Numbered from the stretch's first letter, positions 8,806 through 15,986 are shown. The stretch: DNA of 41,357 nt from Lactiplantibacillus plantarum EGD-AQ4 (GCF_000463075.2 NZ_AVAQ01000018.1:1-41357); one strand, 5' to 3'. Notes: generated by a model from the sequence alone, not told the origin. Made by a program: numbers and translations.

Positions 8806-10227
8806 TCAATGGACGCGGCTGCGGAGCTTAGCGGCGTTAGCGAGTACGGGTGGTTGTAGAATCAAAATCAGCCCGCCATAGGTGAGAGCGCCGACGCCAA
8901 TTTGCATCGCGAGATTCAAGTAGGAAGCAGCCATGGTGACGTTTAAGCCGTAGACGACCGCAAACATGATGGCGCCGGCCAATGCGTATTTAAGTGCGCC
9001 GGTGAACAGATTACGCGTCTTGAGGCTGTGACGAGTCACAATCAACTGATAGCCGGTCACGCAGACTTCTGAGATCAACGTTGCCAGCATGGCCCCGGCG
9101 ACGCCCCACAGCCAGATAAGCGGAATGTTACAAGCCATATTGACCAGCGCGCCGACTGTCACTGAAATGGTGTACGTCTTGGTTTGCTTGGTCGGCAGTA
9201 AGAACTGTTGGCCGAGCACATTGCTCATGCCGATTAAAATGATGACGGGCGCTTCAATCATGAGCAGCTGGTCAACCGCTGAAAAGGCGCGCCCAAAGAA
9301 TAGCGGGGCAAGCGTGGTGGCGACCGCCGCGACCCCCAGTGCCATCGGAATTGCAATGGCGAGCACAAAGTCAAACGACATGTATAGGTATTGGCGCACT
9401 CGTTCAAGCTGTTGCTTCATGAACAGGTTGGCAATGTGCGGCAGCATTACCGTTCCCGTGGCGGTGACGAGGGCCAACACTAATTTGATCAGCTTATCGG
9501 AGTAGTCGTAAAAGCCCGCCGCAGTCAACGAATCCATCTGCCAGAGCATCGTCTTATTCAACGCCAAGTAGACGGTCGTTGCAATCTGCGGAATAAATAG
9601 GGCGATTGATGGTCGTAGGTGCCGGAAAAGCCGCAAGTGATGCCAGTCAGGCTTCGCCACGCTATGCCGCAGATACGGCCACAACGTGAGGTTTCCCAGC
9701 ACTTGTGAGCCAGCTAAAATCAAAATGTAGGTGCCGGTATCTTGCGCAGTCTTGACGAAGGTGAAAATCGCAATGATTGAAGCAACTTTCACAAGCATAT
9801 TCCGCAAGACGGTCTTCTTAAAATCCTCGAGCCCCATGAAGTACCAGGAGATGTCGACGGCACCCGCAATAATATAAAATGATTGATAGAAAAAATAAAT
9901 CTTCAATTGATGCTCAAACATGAGAAATACTAAAAAAGCGAGATAGGCGCAGCTAATGGTCACCAACTGTAATATTTCAATCTCCCAAAAAGTTTGTGAG
10001 CGTTGCGCGCGATCGTCGCGAATAAACGCAATTTCCCGATTCCCATAGATGGTGATGCCAACTGTCCCAAATAAGAGGAAGTAGGTGATGATCGAATTGG
10101 TCGTCGCGTTGATACCGACACCGGTCGGACCTAACACCCGTGAGATATACGGGACGGTCAGTAAGGGGGTCAGCAAAATTAAGAGGTTATACCCCGCTGT
10201 GTAAAAGTAATTCCTTATGATTCGCAT
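8806..10227 (-). CDS. Wzx-type polysaccharide flippase
   Basis: About 473 residues with some twelve to fourteen hydrophobic segments. The start (NYFYTAGYNLLILLTPLLTV followed by PYISRVLGPTGVG) is characteristic of the RfbX/Wzx polysaccharide transporter family (PF01943), and SWYFMGLEDFKK matches a conserved Wzx loop. It would flip undecaprenyl-diphosphate-linked repeat units across the membrane. ATG at 10227 is chosen because AAGGAG (complement of 10234-10239) lies six bases upstream; an in-frame extension to 10281 has no such support. It is transcribed against the rest of the cluster and shares a bidirectional terminator with it. Confidence 0.92.
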   Translation of the reverse strand: MRIIRNYFYTAGYNLLILLTPLLTVPYISRVLGPTGVGINATTNSIITYFLLFGTVGITIYGNREIAFIRDDRAQRSQTFWEIEILQLVTISCAYLAFLVFLMFEHQLKIYFFYQSFYIIAGAVDISWYFMGLEDFKKTVLRNMLVKVASIIAIFTFVKTAQDTGTYILILAGSQVLGNLTLWPYLRHSVAKPDWHHLRLFRHLRPSIALFIPQIATTVYLALNKTMLWQMDSLTAAGFYDYSDKLIKLVLALVTATGTVMLPHIANLFMKQQLERVRQYLYMSFDFVLAIAIPMALGVAAVATTLAPLFFGRAFSAVDQLLMIEAPVIILIGMSNVLGQQFLLPTKQTKTYTISVTVGALVNMACNIPLIWLWGVAGAMLATLISEVCVTGYQLIVTRHSLKTRNLFTGALKYALAGAIMFAVVYGLNVTMAASYLNLAMQIGVGALTYGGLILILQPPVLANAAKLRSRVH

Positions 10228-10239
10228 GAGCGGCTCCTT

Positions 10240-10638
10240 GATGCAATTAAGCAGTTTGATGCTGAATTTCTCAACATTCAACTCATTGTATCATAGCCTA
10301 TTAGCCGGTTGATAGTGGTTTTAACCGGCTAAGGTTGGTTATTAACAAACTTATTATTTGATAAAATCATCAATATTATTGGTGGTGATTTTAAACTAAA
10401 TTGTTTATTAATATCGATTATTACTGGATGGAGGATTTGGCTGAATGTGTTCGCAGCCTCGCACGCCACCTTCGCGATATAAGTGGGTCCAAAATCTACC
10501 CCGACTAATCGCATCCGGCAGCTATTTTTGGTCGTCTGATGTGACGGTGCGCACAGAAAAGGGGGGAGCAGTGAATAAAAAACCGGATTGATTTATGCTG
10601 CACAGATTATTTCTAAGTCGTTCACGTGTCACCACACT
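10240..10638. other. Intergenic stretch between flippase and priming transferase
   Basis: No supported gene. It holds a perfect 10 bp inverted repeat (TTAGCCGGTT 10301-10310 with AACCGGCTAA 10323-10332) and a second hairpin at about 10363-10392 (AAAATCATC with GGTGATTTT). On the - strand TACAAT (complement of 10285-10290) is a possible flippase -10. A good ribosome site (GGGGGGAG, about 10561-10568) on the + strand leads only to a six-codon frame beginning GTG, perhaps a gene remnant. Confidence 0.5.
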
Positions 10639-10690
10639 AAAAAACGTTGAACCAAAATCCCCCTGAAATTGGTTCAACGTTTTTAGTTGT
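10635..10690. terminator. Terminator of the priming sugar transferase gene
   Basis: AACGTTGAACCAA and TTGGTTCAACGTT form a perfect stem flanked by A and T runs, and the symmetry continues outward as CCACA/TGTGG. It lies immediately downstream of the - strand sugar transferase and should terminate it; it is symmetrical enough to work in both directions. Confidence 0.9.
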
Positions 10691-10697
10691 GGTTAAT

Positions 10698-11366
10698 TTA
10701 ATAAGCACCGTTTGGCTTGAACATGATCACGACTGTCTTAAATAGAATGTAGACGTCGAATGCCACGCTGCGTTTAGAGATGTATTGTAAGTCTAACTTG
10801 ACCATCTCATCGAAGCCCACGCTGTTGCGAACGGTAGCTTGCCATAACCCGGTACAACCAGGTTTAACGGCCAGGCGTTGCTTGTCATATTCCGTATATT
10901 CAGCAACTTCTCGTGGCAGCGGTGGCCGTGGCCCAACCAAGCTCATGGAACCTTGTAAGACGTTCAGCAATTGGGGCAATTCATCAATACTATACTTACG
11001 GATGAACTTACCAATCTTGGTGACCCGTGGATCGTCTTGCATTTTGAACATGGCGCCATCAATTTCGTTATTTTTAAGTAATTGGTCCAACAATTCATCA
11101 GCGTTGGAAACCATCGAGCGAAATTTATACATTTTGAACGGCGTTTCGCTGCGTCCTAAACGTGTTTGGGAGTAGAAAACTGAGCCCTTAGGATCTTCAA
11201 GCTTAATCGCAATGGCGATAATTAAGAAGAGTGGTGATAAGATAATGAGGCCTAAGAGACTAGCGACAAAGTCAAATACGCGTTTAATGAACCGATAACC
11301 ATAGCGACGATGCTGACGCACAGCGTCAATCGTAATCGGTCTGATTTCTCGTTCCTTCAATTCCAT
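10698..11366 (-). CDS. Priming sugar-phosphate transferase (bacterial sugar transferase family)
   Basis: A 222-residue member of PF02397, which starts repeat-unit synthesis by moving a sugar-1-phosphate from a UDP-sugar to undecaprenyl phosphate. Visible features in order: a basic patch and membrane hairpin (FIKRVFDFVASLLGLIILSP, about residues 26-45), GSVFYSQTRLG, FKMYKFRSM, DDPRVTKIGKFIRKYSIDEL, PQLLNVLQGSMSLVGPRPP and KPGCTGLWQ. It has the short soluble-domain form without extra N-terminal membrane segments. ATG 11366 has AGGGTG (complement of 11373-11378) six bases upstream; a GTG nine bases earlier is possible. It sits alone on the - strand beside the flippase. Confidence 0.95.
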   Translation of the reverse strand: MELKEREIRPITIDAVRQHRRYGYRFIKRVFDFVASLLGLIILSPLFLIIAIAIKLEDPKGSVFYSQTRLGRSETPFKMYKFRSMVSNADELLDQLLKNNEIDGAMFKMQDDPRVTKIGKFIRKYSIDELPQLLNVLQGSMSLVGPRPPLPREVAEYTEYDKQRLAVKPGCTGLWQATVRNSVGFDEMVKLDLQYISKRSVAFDVYILFKTVVIMFKPNGAY

Positions 11367-11489
11367 AAGTAACACCCTATGCTTCCTTTAAATATTTTCC
11401 CCCGTAAACCACAGCCAGATTAATCTATTACTACTGTTCGGGTTGTTGCTGAACTGACTATGTATTAACAATATCCATACAACTTTATA

Positions 11490-11520
11490 ATTATAGTACA
11501 AAATGTCTATCAAGTAAATA
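11490..11520 (-). promoter_or_regulatory. Probable promoter of the priming transferase
   Basis: On the - strand a perfect TATAAT (complement of 11490-11495) is preceded, at about 17 bp, by a TTTACT-like -35. This leaves an A+T-rich leader of about 115 bp before the gene. The -35 is weak, so the assignment rests on the -10. Confidence 0.5.
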
Positions 11521-11524
11521 TACC

Positions 11525-11970
11525 TGATAAGATTGACATTTGGGGTTTCGGTTAAGCTTACCATAGCAAACATCTTAAAATAATAAACTCGTGTTTTGCA
11601 TTCAACCGTGGAAGTTAGGGCGTCACATGACTTTTGAAATTTGGTTAACTATAATTTACCAGCATTGGCTAAAGATGCAATTGTTAGCAACTTAAAATGA
11701 CGCGATAAGTGGGAAAAGTCGGCGGGCGTAAAATTAGTTAATGAACAGTGGGGTTGGGGGTGTTTGGACGGGTGCTGATGAAGCTAAGTTGGATACCTGT
11801 TCTTGACGATAATGGTGAGCCGAAAACGAGTTAGTCAGCATCTGACCAGGAATAGTGATCGCGCATAACTGCAGCGATTAGTAACTTTCCACGGCTGGTT
11901 GGTAATCGTGGGTCGGGATGTTTGCGACAACATTGTTCCGATGCTACAGTCAATTATGACTCAATGATGA
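11525..11970. other. Gene-free stretch before the toxin-antitoxin remnant
   Basis: About 450 bp with frequent stops in all frames. I see no promoter or hairpin I would defend. Its position directly upstream of a broken toxin-like frame suggests decayed coding sequence, but no fragment could be recognised. Confidence 0.4.
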
Positions 11971-12096
11971 AGTAGTGTTGAATGTCGATTAGTCACGAGC
12001 AGAGTTGATGAAAATCAGCTGGTCATTAAGTTGAAGTATTCAGGGCTAGCTAAAGTTCTCTCGTTTCACAAGACATTGAGTGAAGGGGTACGATGA
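11971..12096 (+). pseudogene. Possible C-terminal remnant of an MqsR-like toxin gene
   Basis: An open frame without a start codon encodes about 41 residues, including QLVIKLKYSG and KVLSFHKTLSEGVR. Its TGA overlaps the ATG of the next gene as ATGA, the usual coupling in toxin-antitoxin operons. The pattern of a hydrophobic strand with IKL followed by a short gap and (V/L)xSFH resembles the C-terminus of MqsR-family toxins, and the next gene is MqsA-like. Both observations are direct, but the family link is inferred from few residues. A stop lies immediately upstream, so the rest of the gene has been lost or scrambled. Confidence 0.35.
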
Positions 12097-12545
12097 TGAG
12101 CACTGAAATTAGAGCAATACAAGAGGTTTACACGATTCGTGGTGAGCAAATTATGGTGGTGACTAAGGCACGCTTTGACCATGCAACTGGCAAGCAAGTC
12201 TTTGATCAAGAGCTTGATAATGAAGCAATTCACACTGCTTTCGATGCATACCGGAGTAACCACATGATGATCACACCCAGTCGAATTAAAGCCTTACGCC
12301 AACGGTGGAACTTAAGTCAGCACGACTTTGCGGCACTGTTCGGATGGTCAGCCATAACCATTGCGACTTATGAGATTGGCGCGCTGGCATCTGAGACTAA
12401 TAGTGAACGGTTGCTTGCCTTAGAAACAACTCCGGAGTTGGCTCAGTCGCTTTATGAGTCTTCCAAAGGCATGCTGACTGAACGTGGTAAACAGGCTTTT
12501 GAAGAGCAGATTAAAAATGTTATTGAACGGCGCCATAACGATTGA
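12093..12545 (+). CDS. MqsA-like HTH antitoxin/regulator
   Basis: 150 residues. The N-terminal third (EVYTIRGEQIMV, then TGKQVFDQELDNEAIHTAFDAYR) followed by an Xre-type helix-turn-helix (about residues 61-110: PSRIKALRQRWNLSQHDFA, FGWSAITIATYEIGA) is the arrangement of MqsA-like antitoxins, but the zinc-binding CxxC knuckle seen in classic MqsA is absent. GAAGGGG at 12082-12087 precedes the ATG. It probably binds DNA as a dimer and would autoregulate its operon. Upstream and downstream partner frames both look broken, so this may be an orphan antitoxin. The downstream frame starts at an overlapping TGATG. Confidence 0.75.
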   Translation: MMSTEIRAIQEVYTIRGEQIMVVTKARFDHATGKQVFDQELDNEAIHTAFDAYRSNHMMITPSRIKALRQRWNLSQHDFAALFGWSAITIATYEIGALASETNSERLLALETTPELAQSLYESSKGMLTERGKQAFEEQIKNVIERRHND

Positions 12546-12610
12546 TGAAACTGAAATATTTAAGTGAACTGGGAGGACTTATGAAAATCTTGTTTTTTGA
12601 GACTAACTAG
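12545..12610 (+). pseudogene. Truncated start of a Panacea/SocA-like (DUF4065) gene
   Basis: An ATG overlapping the stop of the HTH gene opens a 21-residue frame ending GGLMKILFFETN. HTH antitoxins of this type are often followed by, or fused to, a Panacea (DUF4065/SocA) domain, whose start has a KLxKLLYFAD-like helix; LMKILFF fits that. The similarity then stops and a TAG follows. I read this as the stub left where the accessory segment with the reverse transcriptase joins. The evidence is short, so confidence is limited. Confidence 0.35.
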
Positions 12611-12678
12611 GTAAATGTATAAGTTGTTTTCCAGGCCTATTCATGCTAAAAGCTTTAGGATAAATTGTAGCAAGGGTA

Positions 12679-12708
12679 CTGACATATTTTGGTAAAAACT
12701 TCTATGAA
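12679..12708 (+). promoter_or_regulatory. Candidate promoter for the RNA/reverse transcriptase unit
   Basis: CTGACA at 12679-12684 and TATGAA at 12703-12708 are spaced by 18 bp. Transcription would begin around 12714, right at the first hairpin of the non-coding region. Both hexamers deviate from consensus. Confidence 0.35.
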
Positions 12709-12711
12709 TGC

Positions 12712-13056
12712 AAACTAATTTTATGATAGAATTAGTTTATCAGGGTATCACTCCAGAAATAATCACATCCTGACAGCGTTTTATACACTAACGTGGCTAA
12801 GATTGCAAGAATTGTAACTACTCCTGTCGCTGGCATTTCGATGACCACCGATAGCCGAAGTTGTAACTGAACAATTAAGGCGCTAGTGGACGTGTAGGAT
12901 AAGTTCCGCATTATTCTGCCTCCAAAGTAATTATTGATCTATAAAGGAAAGACTAACATTTTAGAGTGTGTTCATTAGTTCTGGAATAATATAAGCACTC
13001 GCGATTCTCGCACCTCACACAAATCGTCAAGTTTCCATATTGACAAATGTGTGAGG
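12712..13056 (+). ncRNA. Candidate structured non-coding RNA upstream of the reverse transcriptase
   Basis: There is no credible coding frame between 12611 and 13078. Four inverted repeats are visible: AAACTAATT 12712-12720 with AATTAGTTT 12730-12738; a compound stem CCAC/GTGG plus TAGC/GCTA spanning 12845-12889 that encloses AGTTGT/ACAATT; GAGTG 12964-12968 with CACTC 12996-13000; and a strong terminal hairpin, CCTCACACA 13013-13021 with TGTGTGAGG 13048-13056 plus inner GTCAA/TTGAC. The last has no T run, so it is not a simple terminator. In known defence systems such as DRT2 and DRT9, and in retrons, the RNA template sits just upstream of the enzyme gene. That this stretch plays such a role is inference; the boundaries given are the outermost hairpins. 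Confidence 0.5.
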
Positions 13057-13078
13057 CTGCTGTATTTATGGGGGAAAA

Positions 13079-14572
13079 ATGAACTATACTGAAATGAAAC
13101 TGCAGGCACGGAATGATTGCTTAAAGAGCAAAGCTAAAAATTATATTCACTTTGATAAGCCACTGACCGCCGCTGCAAAGAAGAAGTTACTTAGAAAATT
13201 GGATAGTGATACATATGTTAGGACATTTCGTCATTTACCCTTCATCACATTCAACATAAATTTCAAAAAATATGGTTATTTGGATAAAGTGAACCCCCAA
13301 AAAGGCCTTCACAATAAGTCTAGAATGATTTCGCTAGCGTCTCACCATGATGCACTATTGTTTAGCTATTATGGCCGGATATTGAGTATGTGTTATCAAC
13401 AGTATGTGACTAACACGGATATTGATAAAATTGCAGTTGCGTATCGTCCAGGAAAATCAAATATAACTGGGGCCAAAGAAGTTTTTGACTATTTATGGCG
13501 AACAGGTGATTCTTGGATTATTAAAGGCGATTTTTCTTCCTTTTTCGATAACTTAAACCACCAAATTCTCTTTAAAAATACGAAACAAATATTAAAAAGT
13601 TATTGTAATGGAAAAATACCTAAAGACTGGCAGGCTGTTTTGAATGCAGTTACTAAGTATCGTTCTATTTCAAAGGGTGATTTGAAGAGTCTCCAAGTTT
13701 CAGAAGGTCGGTATAAAGGTGGAATGGGAGTGATTTCAGAACTTTCAAAGGCCAATCAACTGAAAGTGTCTGGCCCAAATAAAAAAGGAATTCCACAAGG
13801 AACGAGCATTAGTTCTGTACTAGCTAATGTGTACATGCTTGAATTTGATGGTTGTGTTGAAGAATTAATAAAGCCATACGGCGGCTTATATCGCCGCTAT
13901 TCAGATGACTTTGCCATTATACTTCCAGCAGCTGGCTGTAGTGAAGAAAATATACGTAATATTCAGGATAAGGTTAAAGCTATCTGTCGTTCAAAAGTAT
14001 TACTTGAGATTGAGTCCAGCAAGAGTAAATTACTACGATACAATCGTGCTCAAGGTGCTATATACTTTGAAAATACACATAAACGATTTAACTTTGATTT
14101 CTTGGGCTTTTCATTCACTGGTCGCAAGGTGATACTCCGCCTTAGAACAATCTATAAATTTCGTTACAAGGGACGACATGCCGTGTATTTATTGAAGCGA
14201 AACATGAATGAACGAGATATTGCTCTAAGCACTCACTACGAAATTCACAAAAAAGAATATTTAGCGCATCGCGCTCCAAGTAAACAAAATCAGGTAGCCA
14301 AGCGACTTGATTCTGTACGTAGGGATGCGCAACGTGGCTACGCCTTGAGGTCTAGAAAAAAAGTGACTGTTATGTACTTGGTAAACAAACCATTATTTCA
14401 TCAGAATATGCGTTCATATGCAAAAATGGCCCAGCAAAAGATGTCGGTCAAAATCGAAGGTACTGACTCGCTATATCAAGTCAAGATAGAAAAGCCGATT
14501 GTTAAACAGATTGGTTACTTTCAAAGGCTGTTTGGAGAGACCCGGTATAAAAGACCATATCGTGGTTTGTAA
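13079..14572 (+). CDS. Reverse transcriptase, unknown-group/defence (DRT or Abi) type
   Basis: 497 residues. Motifs in order: SRMISLASHHDALLFSYYG (81-99, the first RT block in the form seen in defence-type enzymes); AYRPGKSN (121-128); motif A IKGDFSSFFDNL (148-159) with Asp151; motif B GIPQGTSISSVLANVYM (237-253); motif C YRRYSDDFAI (271-280) with the catalytic Asp276-Asp277; motif D around ESSKSKLL (312-319); and motif E FDFLGFSF (339-346). The C-terminal 150 residues are basic and unrecognised; no maturase X domain or HNH is apparent, so a group II intron ORF is unlikely. Start ATG 13079 follows GGGGG at 13070-13074. The gene stands alone and is more A+T-rich than neighbours, and next to a decayed toxin-antitoxin locus, which suggests transfer. 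Polymerase activity is well supported; antiphage function is inferred from the class. Confidence 0.9.
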   Translation: MNYTEMKLQARNDCLKSKAKNYIHFDKPLTAAAKKKLLRKLDSDTYVRTFRHLPFITFNINFKKYGYLDKVNPQKGLHNKSRMISLASHHDALLFSYYGRILSMCYQQYVTNTDIDKIAVAYRPGKSNITGAKEVFDYLWRTGDSWIIKGDFSSFFDNLNHQILFKNTKQILKSYCNGKIPKDWQAVLNAVTKYRSISKGDLKSLQVSEGRYKGGMGVISELSKANQLKVSGPNKKGIPQGTSISSVLANVYMLEFDGCVEELIKPYGGLYRRYSDDFAIILPAAGCSEENIRNIQDKVKAICRSKVLLEIESSKSKLLRYNRAQGAIYFENTHKRFNFDFLGFSFTGRKVILRLRTIYKFRYKGRHAVYLLKRNMNERDIALSTHYEIHKKEYLAHRAPSKQNQVAKRLDSVRRDAQRGYALRSRKKVTVMYLVNKPLFHQNMRSYAKMAQQKMSVKIEGTDSLYQVKIEKPIVKQIGYFQRLFGETRYKRPYRGL

Positions 14573-14826
14573 TGATGCTGAGTAAGAATGATTTAGTTTG
14601 AAATCAAGTATTCTGTTACCGCCATTTACTGATTGTAATAACAAAGGGCAACTCAAGATTTGGATAGCTTTCTACATCGCGTCGTGGAATATATCAGAAT
14701 TTTAGTCATCTTCAAGAAGGTGGGTTACCAACCCTCATCATCCGCTTCACATTTCCCCTAGGCTTTCCCGACCGTTCACGGTACAATTAAGGCAGAGCTC
14801 AAATTCAAGTGAAAAGGATGTCCGAC

Positions 14827-15132
14827 ATGAATGACGATTGGATCACGGTATTTCCCGCGGATTATAATAATTCATACCACTTAATTTTGAAACGTGGCAC
14901 GGCCCACTTTGCGTACTATTATTTTAAAGTCGACAAGCTGGATCAGCGGGTCATCTTTTATGACGACGTCGAACGTAGCGGGATTTCAATCAAAACACAG
15001 ATTACCCGTACGTTCATGCGAGCACTCGTCAAAGCCATTGATTGGCATCCGGTCGGCAACAGTATCATCATTGAAATTTATCCGGTCGAGCGGGCAGCGA
15101 CTAAGGCGACGCGGCTGTCCTGTGATATTTGA
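14827..15132 (+). CDS. Small hypothetical protein, 101 residues
   Basis: A short, mostly beta-strand-like protein (WITVFPADYNNSYHLIL, FAYYYFKVDKLDQRVIFYDD, GISIKTQITRTFMRALVKAI) of unknown family. No membrane segment or signal peptide is visible. ATG 14827 has AAAAGGA (14812-14818) at eight bases, better than the GTG at 14809. A TACAAT at about 14781 could be its -10. It has base composition like the core genome and stands between the reverse transcriptase and the tandem hairpins; there is no evidence that it belongs to either. Confidence 0.65.
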   Translation: MNDDWITVFPADYNNSYHLILKRGTAHFAYYYFKVDKLDQRVIFYDDVERSGISIKTQITRTFMRALVKAIDWHPVGNSIIIEIYPVERAATKATRLSCDI

Positions 15133-15194
15133 GGGTGGAGCCAATCATGGACGGCATGATTAACTAAGTGTTTGCATCTTGGTATGGTTGCTAT

Positions 15195-15336
15195 GTAGAA
15201 AATTCGTTTTCTGCAGTTGGTCAGGCAACTATAAAATCAGAGACTTGTTAGGTCATTTAATCTAACGTCCGCTGGGGACAGAAAATTCAGAATGTTTTTG
15301 CTAGTTAATTACTAGCGTTCGCTGAGAACAGAAAAA
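15195..15336 (+). ncRNA. Three tandem double-hairpin units, about 50 bp period
   Basis: Each unit is a stem immediately followed by a small second stem and an A-rich tail. Unit 1: GTAGAAAA/TTTTCTGC closed by TTCG (15195-15214), then GTTG/CAAC (15216-15229) and TATAAAA. Unit 2: GTTAG/CTAAC (15247-15266), then GTCC/GGAC (15267-15279) and AGAAAA. Unit 3: GCTAGT/ACTAGC (15300-15316), then GTTC/GAAC (15317-15329) and AGAAAA. The second stems start 51 and 50 bp apart. Between units 2 and 3 the paired bases change together (GTTAG/CTAAC to GCTAG/CTAGC; GTCC/GGAC to GTTC/GAAC) while loops GCTGG/GCTGA and tails stay alike, which is the mark of selected structure. Whether this is an sRNA, a leader or an array of protein sites is unknown. 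A possible extended -10 (TATGTA, 15192-15197) overlaps the first stem. Confidence 0.6.
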
Positions 15337-15381
15337 CCTGACATAGCTTGTTAATAAGTGTGTCAATAGGATAGTTTCATG

Positions 15382-15410
15382 GCGTATCGGGCAACCGACG
15401 CGCTTTTTTA
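15382..15410 (+). terminator. Terminator downstream of the tandem hairpins
   Basis: GCG-TA-TCGG and CCGA-CGC pair around a GCAA loop with a two-base bulge, followed by GC and six T residues. It could end a transcript that includes the tandem hairpin units. Confidence 0.65.
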
Positions 15411-15426
15411 TTTGCTGCCATCAATA

Positions 15427-15467
15427 AAAGCCGGCCTGGAAAATCCGAAGATTTCCAGACCGGCCTT
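15427..15467 (-). terminator. Terminator of the DUF1659/DUF2922 genes
   Basis: AAAGCCGGCCTGGAAA and TTTCCAGACCGGCCTTT form a long stem with one mismatch. On the - strand a T run follows, about 50 bp after the DUF2922 gene. Confidence 0.85.
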
Positions 15468-15518
15468 TATTGTATCTGCATACGTCACAGCTGCTTATGG
15501 GTACAACGGGAAATACGC

Positions 15519-15746
15519 TTAAGCCTTTGGTGCTGTGATGATTGGTGTTTCAATCGTTTCGACGTACTTAGCGGCTAATGGTTCAGCGACTAAGTTTTCG
15601 CCGTCCTTGGCGAAGAGCTTCGTGGCAGCCAGATCTGCCATCGCTTGGCTGACGACTTCCTTACTCAAGTCGTCGTTGGCAAAGTGTAATTTCAAGTGGT
15701 GAACTTTGTTGGTGCTAGTCTTAAAGCTTAAGTCTAAGGTTTTCAT
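15519..15746 (-). CDS. DUF2922 small protein
   Basis: 75 residues. The pattern LDLSFKTSTNKVHHLKLHFANDD, then VSQAMADLAATKLFAKDG and a C-terminal VETIETPII strand, is the DUF2922 family (PF11148), typical of Firmicutes and usually encoded next to a DUF1659 gene as here. TTAGGAGG precedes the ATG. The two proteins and the nearby sigma-like factor recur together in lactobacilli as I recall; their function is not known. It is co-transcribed with the gene upstream, 27 bp away. Confidence 0.85.
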   Translation of the reverse strand: MKTLDLSFKTSTNKVHHLKLHFANDDLSKEVVSQAMADLAATKLFAKDGENLVAEPLAAKYVETIETPIITAPKA

Positions 15747-15773
15747 GGCGTTCCTCCTAAGGATGTGAGTGTA

Positions 15774-15986
15774 TTAAGCAGCGGGTTGTGGGTCGTAGCG
15801 GTAGGCGTTTGACAAGTTGGCGGTGGTGAATTGGTCACCCGTCAAAACTTCGATGACTTTACCAAAAGCGGCAAGTTGTTCGTCGGTCGCGTCCTGGGCG
15901 ATACCGTTAAACGTGTGCTTACGTTGTTCGTCCAGATCAGTTGTCGTTAGAACAGTCAGGGTTGCTTTTAACCAAGTTTTAGTCAT
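15774..15986 (-). CDS. DUF1659 small protein
   Basis: 70 residues with the DUF1659 pattern (PF07872): WLKATLTVLTTTDLDEQRKHTF, then FNGIAQDATDEQLAAFGKVIEVLTG and a short tail. AGGAGG lies upstream of the ATG. It is the partner of the DUF2922 gene. No membrane segment or catalytic motif is visible and function is unknown. Confidence 0.85.
   Translation of the reverse strand: MTKTWLKATLTVLTTTDLDEQRKHTFNGIAQDATDEQLAAFGKVIEVLTGDQFTTANLSNAYRYDPQPAA

Noticed and set aside
10329-10514. A 61-codon frame on the - strand between flippase and priming transferase
   Set aside because: No ribosome site and no protein-like composition; it contains the arms of a hairpin.
11388-11573. A 61-codon frame on the - strand upstream of the priming transferase
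   Set aside because: It spans the probable promoter of the priming gene and has no ribosome site.
12812-12868. The 49-base unit between the TTGTAACT repeats as a stop-free concatemeric gene of the DRT2 type
   Set aside because: The unit contains TAA, TGA and TAG in sense and TAG in antisense. Because 49 is not a multiple of three, every frame would meet a stop, so an endless frame is not possible from this unit.
13079-14572. Group II intron maturase
   Set aside because: No maturase X domain or HNH is recognisable, and no intron domain V/VI-like sequence was seen after the gene.
15262-15336. CRISPR array suggested by the near-identical blocks 50 bp apart
   Set aside because: The blocks carry compensatory changes, there are only two or three, the intervening sequence is itself paired, and no cas gene is in the window.
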